Source: Betaproteobacteria bacterium (GTDB taxonomy: Bacteria > Pseudomonadota > Gammaproteobacteria > Burkholderiales > SG8-39). Taken from it: a stretch of 64,000 nt of DNA. Shown here in pieces: positions 1 through 7,820 of the stretch (positions are counted from its first letter, which is position 1; each line of letters begins with the position of its first letter). The translations under genes and the position numbers were made by a program. The notes beneath the pieces were generated by a model that did no database searches, was not told where the DNA came from, and was given only the letters and a program-made list of their open reading frames with translations. Location of the stretch: the NCBI GenBank assembly GCA_947478805.1, contig CANJXQ010000002.1, forward strand, positions 1 to 64,000, read 5' to 3'.

Positions 1-1211
1 CCCGAGGTGATGCGCACGTAACCGGTGCTGTCCGGGCGCTGCTTCCATGCGCCGCAGGTCATGCCGGGGTAGTCGTCCATGCGGCCGAAGAAGCCCGCCT
101 TCATGCTGGCCGGGCCGAACAGCATGGTGAAGTCCGGTTCGTTGAGCGACGGGTCGGTCTTACCGTAGGCATGGCACACCGCGGGGCCGATGGACAGGAT
201 GCTCGGCATACCAAGCTTCCACTTGATCACTTGCAGCATCAGCGCGAAGCCGCGCGTGTAGTTGTTGATGCTGTCCGAATCGGGCGCGGCGCGGAAAGTG
301 AAGCGCGGGCTGTAGTGATCGCGCAGGCCCTCGCCCACGGCGGGGCGATCGTGCAGCACGGCAATGCCATGCTGCGACAGGAGCGCTGCCGGCCCGATGC
401 CCGACAGCTGCAGGATCTTGGGCGACTGGATGGGCCCGGCCGAGAGGATGACGCCGATCCGGGCGTTGATGGACTGCGTCTTGCCGTCACCATCGATGTA
501 GTCGATGCCCACCGCCTTCCTGCCCTCGAAGCGGATGCGGCTCACCAGCGCTTCGGTGCGGATGTGTACGTTGCCCTTTTTCACCGCGGGATGCAGGAAA
601 GCGGTTGCGGCGCTGAAGCGCCGGCCTTGGTGGATCACTGTCTGCACGCGGCCCGCGCCTTCCTGGCGCTCACCGTTGTGGTCCGGGTTGCGCGGGAAGC
701 CGCGCGCCACGGCGCTGTCGATGAAGGCATCGCACAGGGTGTTGGGAAAGTTCGGCGTGGTCACCGGCAGCTCGCCGGCATTGCCGCGATAGCGCGCGTC
801 GCCCGAGCCGCCGTGCTCGTCGATGCGCCGCTCGAAGCGCCTGAAGTACGGCAGGAGATCGGCGTAGCCCCATCCCGGGTTGCCGCGCGCAGCCCAGGTG
901 TCGTAGTCGATGCGCTGGCCGCGCACATAGAGCATGCCGTTCACCGAGCTCGAACCACCCAAGGTGCGTCCCTGCGGAATCTCCAGCTGGCGGCCGTTGA
1001 TGGTCTCGCAGGGCGCGGTCTTCAGCTGCCAGGTCACGGACGGGTCGAACAGCGTCTTCATGTAGCCGGCGGGCACATGCAGCCAGCGGTTGCTGTCCGC
1101 AGGGCCGGCTTCCAGCACGCACACGGTCCGCTTGCCGTCGGCACCGAGCCGGTTGGCGAGCAGCGATCCGGCCGAGCCGGCGCCGACGATGATGTGATCG
1201 AAAGTGTCCAT
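1..1211 (-). CDS. GMC-family FAD-dependent oxidoreductase (3' end outside window)
   Basis: The reading frame runs from ATG at 1211 off the left edge, giving 403 codons of a family usually 530-560 aa long, so the C-terminal catalytic part is missing here. The N-terminus has the Rossmann FAD-binding motif VGAGSAG. The GMC signature GRTLGGSSSVNGM follows, and later the SAGPIQSPKILQLSGIG segment. Family members oxidise alcohols, sugars or polyethylene-glycol-like substrates through FAD; the substrate here is unknown. It is a close paralogue of the gene at 2567-4204: both begin MDTFD and share many identical blocks, so this is probably an old tandem duplication. It is the last visible gene of the cluster that starts at 5909 and is separated from the solute-binding gene by 170 nt. 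Confidence 0.93.
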   Translation of the reverse strand, partial: MDTFDHIIVGAGSAGSLLANRLGADGKRTVCVLEAGPADSNRWLHVPAGYMKTLFDPSVTWQLKTAPCETINGRQLEIPQGRTLGGSSSVNGMLYVRGQRIDYDTWAARGNPGWGYADLLPYFRRFERRIDEHGGSGDARYRGNAGELPVTTPNFPNTLCDAFIDSAVARGFPRNPDHNGERQEGAGRVQTVIHQGRRFSAATAFLHPAVKKGNVHIRTEALVSRIRFEGRKAVGIDYIDGDGKTQSINARIGVILSAGPIQSPKILQLSGIGPAALLSQHGIAVLHDRPAVGEGLRDHYSPRFTFRAAPDSDSINNYTRGFALMLQVIKWKLGMPSILSIGPAVCHAYGKTDPSLNEPDFTMLFGPASMKAGFFGRMDDYPGMTCGAWKQRPDSTGYVRITS

Positions 1212-1229
1212 GAATGATCCGTTCAGATT

Positions 1230-1246
1230 ATTGTCAATTCCACAAT
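1230..1246. promoter_or_regulatory. Inverted repeat upstream of the first GMC gene, possible operator
   Basis: An interrupted palindrome ATTGT-N7-ACAAT lies 19-35 nt upstream of the ATG at 1211, in a locally AT-rich stretch. The arms are only 5 bp. TTGT/ACAA dyads of this general kind are common operators of GntR-type regulators, but no regulator gene is present in the window. It could be coincidental. Confidence 0.25.
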
Positions 1247-1381
1247 TCAAAACGGTCTTCTGTCATTCCTGCCTCGGTTACGAACTGCCGGGGCGAGCCA
1301 GAGCCATCATTGCGCGGATTGCCCAGCACCGTCCGACGGCGATAGCACTGCAGAAGGATCTGGTCAGAAGAACATGCAGTG

Positions 1382-2440
1382 CTATCTCTTGAAGATCCCT
1401 TCCATCTTTCTCTTGTAGTCGCTGATGGAATTCGCGTTATATATCGAAGGATCGAAGGCGTCGATGCTGTTGATGTCGGGGCTTCCGGGAATGTTCGGTA
1501 GTGGACTCGCAGAGTCTCCGCGTGAATGCCATGCTGCCTGTCCGCGCGGTGACATCAGGAAGTCCATCAGTACTTGGGAAGCGTTGGGGCGTTTGCTACC
1601 CGCGACTATGCCGCCTGCCCATCGTAAGCCCAGCGCAGGCTTGGGAATTATCAGTTTGATCGGCGCCCCCTTTTCAATTAGCGGGACCACGACGGTTGCT
1701 ACGCTGAACACCGCCAAAGCGATCTCGCCCGAAGCCGCCGCCTGGGCGTTGGGAACCGCGCCGGTATAGATGCGCGGGCTTTGCGCCGCAAACTTCGCCA
1801 GGAAGTCACTGCCTTGCGTTCTTTCCAGCCACTCGTACCAGGCGAGTGTAGGTAGCGACTGCACTTCGGTCGTGCCGAGTCGACCCTTGAACTCAGGCCG
1901 CAACAAGTCCTGGTAGCCAGTGACAGGTGTCTTGACGAGATTGGTGTTGTAGGCCATTACCAGCGGTTCGATCCCCAGCACGGGCACGGCATCGCGCACC
2001 AGAAACTTCGCAGGCCATGAAAGTGTGGAAGGTCCGAGGGGCTTTCTCAAGGTGCCGTCTTTGGTACGCTCTTCCAGCCAGGGAATCTCCGCGATTATGA
2101 CGATGTCGCCGCCGTCCACGTCGCCTCGGCGCTCCTGCTCGATTTTGGTTAATACGCCGAGTCCTGGCAGCCGTACGTACTCCAATGCGATCCCTGGATA
2201 AGCTTTGACGAAGTCAGCTTTGATCCGCTCGATCACAGGCGGCACTACCTGCGTATAGAGCATAACGCTACCCTCTTTGCGAGCGGCATCGACCACGGCT
2301 GGCCACGATGCATCGGTCGCCGCGTTCATACGAGCCTGCGCAAGGGCGCTCGGCGAAACGGCGAACAGCAATGCCCACAACAGTCCCTGTGCGGCAACCA
2401 TTGAGCGACCTTTTGCAACCGCTTTAATAAAAATCTTCAT
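1382..2440 (-). CDS. ABC transporter extracellular solute-binding protein (iron/polyamine type)
   Basis: This encodes 352 aa from ATG at 2440, which has a strong GGAGG ribosome site just upstream; an in-frame ATG at 2467 lacks one. The N-terminus is a Sec signal peptide (positive start, hydrophobic core, SALAQA cleavage region near residue 35). The mature part has the layout of family 1 / Fe(III)-type periplasmic binding proteins, including EGSVMLYTQ near the start, VMAYNTNLV in the hinge and a C-terminal SPRGQAAWHSRG segment. No permease or ATPase gene is adjacent, so it is an orphan component in this window. It sits between two GMC oxidoreductase genes and probably delivers or senses a substrate of that cluster; this is inference. 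Confidence 0.85.
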   Translation of the reverse strand: MKIFIKAVAKGRSMVAAQGLLWALLFAVSPSALAQARMNAATDASWPAVVDAARKEGSVMLYTQVVPPVIERIKADFVKAYPGIALEYVRLPGLGVLTKIEQERRGDVDGGDIVIIAEIPWLEERTKDGTLRKPLGPSTLSWPAKFLVRDAVPVLGIEPLVMAYNTNLVKTPVTGYQDLLRPEFKGRLGTTEVQSLPTLAWYEWLERTQGSDFLAKFAAQSPRIYTGAVPNAQAAASGEIALAVFSVATVVVPLIEKGAPIKLIIPKPALGLRWAGGIVAGSKRPNASQVLMDFLMSPRGQAAWHSRGDSASPLPNIPGSPDINSIDAFDPSIYNANSISDYKRKMEGIFKR

Positions 2441-2566
2441 ATGAAACCTCCTTGCCATCAACACCAATAAATGCTCCTGATTGGGCAGAGGAGAACATCC
2501 GGACGACCCAACTCATGGTTCTCCAGAGATTCCCCAAGTACTTGAGAAAGATATCCGGCACAACGA

Positions 2567-4204
2567 TCACAGCACGGCCCGCGGCAGTGCCGGCTTGCCG
2601 AGGATCAGGTCCGAACCCTTCTCGCCGATCATCAGCGAAGCGGCATAGGTATTGGCCGACGGGATGGTCGGCATGACCGACGAATCCACCACGTGAAGCC
2701 CTTCGACGCCGTGCACCTTGAGGTCGGGCCCCACCACGGTGGAGGGGTCGCTCGCCTGCCCCATGCGGCAGCTGCCGACGGGATGGTAGGACGTGCCGCC
2801 GAAGCGCCGCGCGAAGTCCAGCCACTCGTCGTCGCTTTGCACCTGTGAGCCGGGCAGCGTTTCCATTTCCACATAGCGCGCGATGGGCTGCGTGGCAAAC
2901 AGCTGGCGCGCCTGCTTCAGCGCCGCGACCAGGATGCGCCGGTCCTCGGCATGGCTCATGTACATCGGGTTGACGATCGGCAGGGCGCGCGCGTCCTTGG
3001 AAGTGATGCGCACATAACCGGTGCTCTCCGGGCGCTGGCGCCACACGCCGCAGGTCATGCCGGGGAAATCGTCCATCACGCCAACCGCGCCGAGCTTCCA
3101 GCTCGCCGGCGCGAAGATGAAGGTGGCGTCGGGTTCGGCCAGCGACGGGTCGGTCTTGCCATAGGCGTGGCAGATCCCTGGCGACAGGCCGAGGAAGCTC
3201 GGCTGGCCGGTGAGCCACTTGAGGAACTGGACACCGAGCCTGAAAGCGCCCATGTGGTTGTTGATGCTGTCGGCGCCCTTGGCGCGGAACACCACGCGCG
3301 GGCTGTAGTGGTCGCGCAGCCCTTCGCCCACGGCGGGGAGGTCGTGCACGACGGCGATGCCGTGCTGCTGCAGCAGGGACGCCCGACCGATGCCCGAGAG
3401 CTGCAACAGTTTGGGCGAGTTGATCACGCCGGCCGATACCACGACGCCATTGCGCGCATTGAGCGACCTCGTCTGGCCGCCGGCATCGATGTAGTCCACG
3501 CCGACGGCTCTCTTGCCCTCGAAGCGGATGCGCGTGACTTGGGCATTGGTGCGCAGGTCCACCTTGCCCCCCTTGAGCGCCGGGCGCAGGAACGCGCGCG
3601 CGGCACTCACGCGCTTGCCGTCGAGAATGGCCGTCTGGAAGCGGCCCGTGCCCAGTTGCGCACGGCCGTTGTAATCCGGGTTGCGCGGCATGCCGCACTT
3701 CGCCGCCGTTTCCATGAAGGCGTCGCACAGCTCATCGGGGAATGGCTGGATGGTGACCGGCAATTCGCCGCTGCGGCCGCGAAAGCCTTCATCCCCCTTG
3801 TAGCCGTTGCCATCGATCCGGTTCTCGAAGCGCTTGAAGTAGGGCAGCACGTCGGCATAGCTCCAGCCCGGATTGCCGCGCTCGGCCCAGGTGTCGAAAT
3901 CGATCGGCTGGCCGCGCACGATCAACATGCCGTTGACCGCGCTCGAGCCGCCAAGGGTGCGCCCCTGCACCAGCGGAATCTCCCGTCCTGCGATGTGCTC
4001 GGAGGCTTCGGTCTTGAACTGCCAGGTCACGCTGGGATCGAACAGCGTTTTCATGAACCCGGCGGGAATGCGGATGTAGGGGTTGGTGTCCGGCGGGCCC
4101 GCCTCCAGCACGCACAGGGAGCGCTTGCCGTCCTCTGAGAGACGCGCGGCGACGACGGATGCGGCAGAGCCGGCACCAACGATGATGGTATCGAATGTAT
4201 CCAT
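2567..4204 (-). CDS. GMC-family FAD-dependent oxidoreductase
   Basis: This is a 545-aa protein of full family length. The start ATG at 4204 is chosen because GGAG lies 6-8 nt upstream and the protein then begins MDTFD like its paralogue. It has an N-terminal FAD-binding motif, the GMC signature GRTLGGSSAVNGMLIVRG, the second signature VVSAGVINSPKLLQLSGIG, and the C-terminal domain with YHPVGSCRMG (His474) and SANTYA (Asn518), the usual catalytic His-Asn pair. The Rossmann motif reads GAGSAA, so the third glycine of GxGxxG is Ala. It starts 8 nt after the UGSC selenoprotein gene, which implies cotranscription. The substrate is unknown; choline dehydrogenase is only a family-level label. Confidence 0.94.
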   Translation of the reverse strand: MDTFDTIIVGAGSAASVVAARLSEDGKRSLCVLEAGPPDTNPYIRIPAGFMKTLFDPSVTWQFKTEASEHIAGREIPLVQGRTLGGSSAVNGMLIVRGQPIDFDTWAERGNPGWSYADVLPYFKRFENRIDGNGYKGDEGFRGRSGELPVTIQPFPDELCDAFMETAAKCGMPRNPDYNGRAQLGTGRFQTAILDGKRVSAARAFLRPALKGGKVDLRTNAQVTRIRFEGKRAVGVDYIDAGGQTRSLNARNGVVVSAGVINSPKLLQLSGIGRASLLQQHGIAVVHDLPAVGEGLRDHYSPRVVFRAKGADSINNHMGAFRLGVQFLKWLTGQPSFLGLSPGICHAYGKTDPSLAEPDATFIFAPASWKLGAVGVMDDFPGMTCGVWRQRPESTGYVRITSKDARALPIVNPMYMSHAEDRRILVAALKQARQLFATQPIARYVEMETLPGSQVQSDDEWLDFARRFGGTSYHPVGSCRMGQASDPSTVVGPDLKVHGVEGLHVVDSSVMPTIPSANTYAASLMIGEKGSDLILGKPALPRAVL

Positions 4205-4212
4205 GAAACTCC

Positions 4213-4746
4213 TTAAAGACCGAAGACCTTGCGCACCGACTCGGCCAGTTTCTCCGCCTGTGCTTCCAGCCACGCGTCATCGCGCGTCCAGATCGGATGG
4301 TCAGCCACCACGCACTGGAAATCGGCGAGGCCAACGTTGGACGACGTCATGCCCGCCAGCTTGCGAAATGGCGTGGTGATCAGCGCCGTCGACGGCAGGC
4401 CGTCTTCGGAGCAGTAGATGGCGTCGAGCAAACTGCACGACGTGCAGGCCCCTCAGTCCCCGACGCCGCTGACGATGACATGGGCGCGCGCCAGCAGGTC
4501 GGCACGCTGTTCGGCATTGATCGGCTCGGAAGCCGAGCCCTTGCGCACGGTGAAGTGCGAACCGATCACGCCCTGGCGCTCGAGCACGCGGGCCAGCGCC
4601 GACAGCAGGTCGCCTGCGCGCGGCTTGGCATTGTCGATCAGCCCGAGCACGGGCTTGTCGGGGATGCCCTTCCACGTATGGCGGATGCTGCCCTGTACTT
4701 TGGCTGTGTGGGCGCGCGGCGCCGGCAGAATCACGTCGATGCTCAT
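4213..4746 (-). CDS. UGSC-family selenoprotein, UGA read as selenocysteine at residue 98
   Basis: Two ORF pieces (4456-4746 and 4213-4452) are in the same frame and separated by one TGA. Reading through gives 177 aa. Around the TGA the protein is VSGVGD-U-GACTSCS. As I recall the UGSC family, its members carry GVGD followed by C or U, then GSCTSCS, so the stop falls exactly on the redox residue. Conserved family features continue on both sides: GLIDNAKPRAGDLL before it and a C-terminal helix after it. The motif here is U-G-A-C rather than U-G-S-C, with Cys101 and Cys104 downstream. Start ATG 4746 has GAAGGAGC upstream. It lies 41 nt after the partner gene and 8 nt before the GMC gene. The biochemical role of the family is not established. 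An automatic caller would split it or call a pseudogene. Confidence 0.85.
4426..4454 (-). promoter_or_regulatory. Candidate bacterial SECIS hairpin at the UGA codon
   Basis: The UGA is at 4455-4453 on the minus strand. Five nt after it comes a perfect 6-bp stem CUGCAC/GUGCAG (4447-4442 with 4438-4433) closed by the loop GUC. Outside it, GAG (4454-4452) can pair with CUC (4428-4426) across a 4x4 internal region. Bacterial SECIS elements are short hairpins directly downstream of the UGA, usually with a G in the apical loop. This one places the loop about 12 nt after UGA, slightly closer than usual, so it is a candidate only. Confidence 0.5.
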
Positions 4747-4787
4747 CGCTGCTCCTTCAGGTTGGGTCTGTTCACGATGGGGGCTCT

Positions 4788-5909
4788 TCACACGAAATCG
4801 AGGTCGGCCTCGGCCCGCGCTGCGTCGCGCACCGGCACCGGCTGGCCCGGCAGGCAGACCGGGCGGGTGATCGGATGACCGTCATCCACCCAGCTCCAGG
4901 ATGGTATGTAGGCGCTCCACCCCGCGCCCGGGCCGCCCGAGGGCACAACGAGGATATGGCCGGCGCTGGCACCCGCGATGTTCCCCTCGGCGTCGGGCGC
5001 GTTGTAGCGGTTGCCCGGATAGTCATATCGGAATCCGGCTGCGGCAAGCGCGTCGATGCTGGTGCGCGCGCGGCGCGCGAATTCGCGCCGCAGCTCGCCA
5101 GGCATCATGCCGGCATCAGCGAAGATGGACGCGTGCTCCGGCCCCAGCACCAGCATGCTGCAGGTATCGGTGCCGGTGCCGTTCTGTGCCGGGTCGCGCA
5201 TGGTGTGGCCAATGGCCTTGAACATGTCCTCGGCCGTGGGCTGGAAGCGGTGCATGATCTGGCGCGGCGCTTCAGCGGGAATGATGGACACCGTGGTCGC
5301 CGACGCGGCATAGCCGAACTGTTCGCGGATGCTGGGCCACGTCGTTGATCCCGACGATGGCAGGTCGCCCTCGGCAAAATGGAACGTGTACTTGCCGGCG
5401 TGGCCGAAGGAGCTGGCATCCAGTTCCCCGGTGATGGCCTTCAGCGCGGTGAAGGCGCCCAGGCGGATGGCGCGGCCGATGGTCGCGTTGGCGCGATTGC
5501 CCGGGCCGAACACGCCCATGCCAGAACGCATGCCGATTTTTTCGGCATACGGTCCCGACACCACGGCGGCAATGGCCACGCCACCGGTGGAGCTGAGCAC
5601 GGTATGCAGGGAGAAGCGCGGGTCGAGCATGGCTTCCCAGGTGGCCAGCACCACCGGAAAGTACGCCGGCTTGCAGCCCGCCATCACGGCGCAGGTCGCC
5701 GCCTGCCACACGTACAGGGGCAGGTCGCGACGCGGCACGATACCCAGGCACTCGTCCATGCCGCGCGCCCCGGCCGCGACCATGCGCTCCACCAGCTCCG
5801 GCGTCGGCGGGATAACCGGCAGGCCATCGGACCAGGGTTCGTCGAGGAAAGCCTCGACGGCCGTGAGGTACGAGTCGAAACGCTCCAGTTTGCGCTCTGG
5901 CGTTGTCAT
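4788..5909 (-). CDS. Conserved UGSC-associated protein of unknown function
   Basis: This encodes 373 aa from ATG 5909. I do not know a function. Visible features are an N-terminal DGLPVIPPTPELVERM block, the segment ATCAVMAGCKPAYFPVVLAT with two cysteines, a glycine-rich GMGVFGPGNRANATIGRA stretch and a C-terminal HPITRPVCLPGQPVPV. There is no signal peptide or clear membrane helix. I recall the PVxPPT and AVMAGCxPxYFPVV patterns from proteins encoded beside UGSC-family genes, which fits its place as the first gene of this cluster, 41 nt ahead of the selenoprotein. A joint role with the UGSC protein is likely, but no reaction can be assigned. The upstream ribosome site is weak. Confidence 0.8.
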   Translation of the reverse strand: MTTPERKLERFDSYLTAVEAFLDEPWSDGLPVIPPTPELVERMVAAGARGMDECLGIVPRRDLPLYVWQAATCAVMAGCKPAYFPVVLATWEAMLDPRFSLHTVLSSTGGVAIAAVVSGPYAEKIGMRSGMGVFGPGNRANATIGRAIRLGAFTALKAITGELDASSFGHAGKYTFHFAEGDLPSSGSTTWPSIREQFGYAASATTVSIIPAEAPRQIMHRFQPTAEDMFKAIGHTMRDPAQNGTGTDTCSMLVLGPEHASIFADAGMMPGELRREFARRARTSIDALAAAGFRYDYPGNRYNAPDAEGNIAGASAGHILVVPSGGPGAGWSAYIPSWSWVDDGHPITRPVCLPGQPVPVRDAARAEADLDFV

Positions 5910-5961
5910 GCGAGCTTGCCTTGCGTCAGTCGATGCGGATTACTTGTAGCATTGCCCGCAA

Positions 5962-6123
5962 TCAGGCCGCAGGCTTGTCGGCTTCCGGTGTCGCCTGAGG
6001 CTCACCGGCTTCTGGTGCGGCATCCTCGGCCTTCCCGAGCTTGCGCTTGAGCTTTTCTTCCTTCTTCGCCTTCTTGGCGAGTTCCTTCTGGCGCTTCTCG
6101 TACGAGTAGTTGGGTTTGGCCAT
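5962..6123 (-). CDS. Small lysine-rich conserved protein
   Basis: A 53-aa protein starts MAKPNYSYEKRQKELAKK and ends in an acidic, Ala/Pro-rich tail (AEDAAPEAG onward). The ATG at 6123 has AAGGA about 8 nt upstream. Very short proteins opening with MAKPNY and a charged Lys/Glu helix are common in Betaproteobacteria and have no known function. The gene lies upstream of, and in the same direction as, the UGSC cluster, with 52 nt between them, so it may share a transcript. The strongly charged helix suggests a nucleic-acid or ribosome contact, but that is a guess. Confidence 0.8.
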   Translation of the reverse strand: MAKPNYSYEKRQKELAKKAKKEEKLKRKLGKAEDAAPEAGEPQATPEADKPAA

Positions 6124-6212
6124 GAGCCGTCCTTCGCGTTGATTGCAAAATGAGGGGATCCCTCCCCTCGCAGTCCCTTGGTGCTTCTCTCGTGCGCCCC
6201 TGCTTCACCTGC

Positions 6213-6235
6213 CCCTGACGAATGTTCCGTCAGGG
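6213..6235 (-). terminator. Hairpin downstream of the DUF1993 gene
   Basis: A perfect 8-bp stem CCCTGACG/CGTCAGGG (6213-6220 with 6228-6235) with a 7-nt loop lies 7 nt after the DUF1993 stop codon. A second 6-bp stem GAGGGG/CCCCTC occurs at 6152-6169. Neither has a clear T-run, so they may be weak terminators or mRNA-stabilising hairpins. Confidence 0.5.
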
Positions 6236-6242
6236 TTCTGCA

Positions 6243-6749
6243 TCACGGCTTGCCCAGATAGTCGCGCTTGCCCAGTTCCACGCCGTTGTTGCGCAGGATG
6301 TCGTAGGTCGTCGTGACATGGAAATAGAAATTGGGGTGCACGAAATTCAGCAGGTAGTTCAGCCCCTTGAAACTCACGGGGCCGGCGCGCATTTCCAGCG
6401 TGATGGTCTTGTCTTCGGTGCCGTCGATCTGCGCGGGCTTGAGCGACTCGAGGAACGCCACCGTCTTCTTGCAGCGCGCGATGAGATCGGCAAAGGTCTT
6501 CTCCGTATCTTCATAGACCGGGATGTCCACCCCGGCCAGGCGCGCGGCGCCGCCCTTGGCGCCGTCGGTTGCGATCTGCACCTGGCGCGACAGCGGGAAC
6601 ATGTCCGGAAAGAGCCGGCTGCCCGTCAGCACCGTGGGATCGATGTTCTTTGCCTGCGCGTGGGCGTCGGCCTTTTCCAGCACGCCGACCAGGTTGTTCA
6701 ACATGCGAACGAACACCGGCACCGACGCCGAATACATGGAAATGCTCAT
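6243..6749 (-). CDS. DUF1993 family protein
   Basis: This is 168 aa from ATG 6749, with a good GGAGG ribosome site. The sequence matches the DUF1993 pattern: MSISMYSASVPVFVRMLNNL at the start, ARLAGVDIPVYEDTE in the middle and LNFVHPNFYFHVTTTYDILR near the end. The family is a helical DinB-like fold of unknown function, often with a conserved His in the FYFHV segment. No signal peptide is present, so it is cytoplasmic. It is isolated by a hairpin downstream and 168 nt upstream, and is probably a single-gene unit. Confidence 0.9.
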   Translation of the reverse strand: MSISMYSASVPVFVRMLNNLVGVLEKADAHAQAKNIDPTVLTGSRLFPDMFPLSRQVQIATDGAKGGAARLAGVDIPVYEDTEKTFADLIARCKKTVAFLESLKPAQIDGTEDKTITLEMRAGPVSFKGLNYLLNFVHPNFYFHVTTTYDILRNNGVELGKRDYLGKP

Positions 6750-6917
6750 GAATCCTCCTTATGACACAACGTTAAAAGCCCGGAACCAGCCCGGAAATCT
6801 ACCACTTTCAAATTTGGAGATGCCCGAAGGTCGGACATCCACACGATGTTGTTATATCGATAACAGTATATGCACCGGGCTGTGCCGACACCGGATCCCC
6901 GCGCCGCTGTGCGGCCC

Positions 6918-7820
6918 TCACTCCTGCGTTCGCGTGAGTCGGATCACGTAACCACCGGATTTCTCGTCGCGCTCCAACACCAGTAACTTGCGCTTCTCCG
7001 CCTCTTCCAGCACGTCGCTGAAGGCGCGAAAGCCGTAGTAGGACTCGTTGAACCCCGGATTCCTGCGCTTGAGTGTCTGCTTGACCATGGAGCCCCAGAG
7101 CTTCTCGCCCTCGCCGCGCTCGGCAACCAGCGCCTCCACCGTGCCGACGATGAGATCGATCGCCACCTGCTTGCGGTCTTCCACCGAGCCAGCGTCTGCA
7201 GGCGCCTCGGCTGCTGCATCCCCTGAAGTCTCTCCCGATGGCTCGCCCACGATAGCCGGCGCATCTGCTGCAGGCGCCCCTGCCTTGGCGGGCGCGGCAC
7301 GCTTGGTGGTGCGCTTCTTCGTCACCCGGCGCTTTACCTCGTCTTCACGCACCAAGTCGTCGTAAAAGATGAATTCATCGCAGTTGGCGATCAACAAGTC
7401 GGAGGAGGAGTTCTTCACCCCGACACCGATCACCACCTTGGCGTTCTCGCGCAGCTTGGACACCAGCGGCGAGAAATCCGAATCGCCGCTGATGATGACG
7501 AAGGTATCCACATGCGACTTGGTGTAGCAAAGGTCGAGCGCGTCCACCACCATGCGGATGTCCGCCGAATTCTTGCCCGACTGGCGCAGGTGCGGGATTT
7601 CGATCAGCTCGAAGGACGCCCCGTGCATCACCGCCTTGAAGTCCTTGTAACGCTCCCAGTCGCAGTAGGCCTTCTTCACCACGATGCTGCCCTTCAAGAG
7701 CAGCTTTTCCAGCACGCGGTTGATGTTGAAGTGGGCGTACTTGGCATCGCGCACGCCGAGCGCGACATTCTCGAAATCGCAGAACAACGCCATGCTGCGG
7801 GTTTCCTGCGGTGCGGCCAT
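6918..7820 (-). CDS. NYN-domain (PIN-like) protein with C-terminal OST-HTH/LOTUS domain
   Basis: This is a 300-aa protein. Residues 9-160 are an NYN/LabA domain with the acidic residues of PIN-like nucleases: ALFCDFENVALG, ADIRMVVDALDL and TFVIISGDSDFSPLV. A low-complexity Lys/Ala/Pro linker (about 165-215) joins a C-terminal domain of about 80 aa (VAIDLIVGTVEALVAERG to GYVIRLTR) of the OST-HTH/LOTUS type. Proteins with this architecture bind RNA or G-quadruplexes and may cut RNA; the bacterial role is poorly known. ATG 7820 is preceded by GGAGAG. It stands alone, with no obvious operon partner. Confidence 0.9.
   Translation of the reverse strand: MAAPQETRSMALFCDFENVALGVRDAKYAHFNINRVLEKLLLKGSIVVKKAYCDWERYKDFKAVMHGASFELIEIPHLRQSGKNSADIRMVVDALDLCYTKSHVDTFVIISGDSDFSPLVSKLRENAKVVIGVGVKNSSSDLLIANCDEFIFYDDLVREDEVKRRVTKKRTTKRAAPAKAGAPAADAPAIVGEPSGETSGDAAAEAPADAGSVEDRKQVAIDLIVGTVEALVAERGEGEKLWGSMVKQTLKRRNPGFNESYYGFRAFSDVLEEAEKRKLLVLERDEKSGGYVIRLTRTQE

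Noticed and set aside
1204-1392. 62-codon plus-strand ORF between the first GMC gene and the binding-protein gene
   Set aside because: It has no ribosome site, overlaps both neighbouring genes on the other strand and resembles no known protein.
2424-3728. 434-codon minus-strand frame within the second GMC gene
   Set aside because: It is a different frame of a gene with clear GMC motifs; its translation is low-complexity Arg/Ala/Gly.
4453-4455. Treating the TGA as the end of a 97-aa protein plus a separate 72-aa gene, or as a pseudogene
   Set aside because: The frame is identical on both sides, family sequence continues, the downstream piece has no ribosome site and the TGA is at the expected redox residue.
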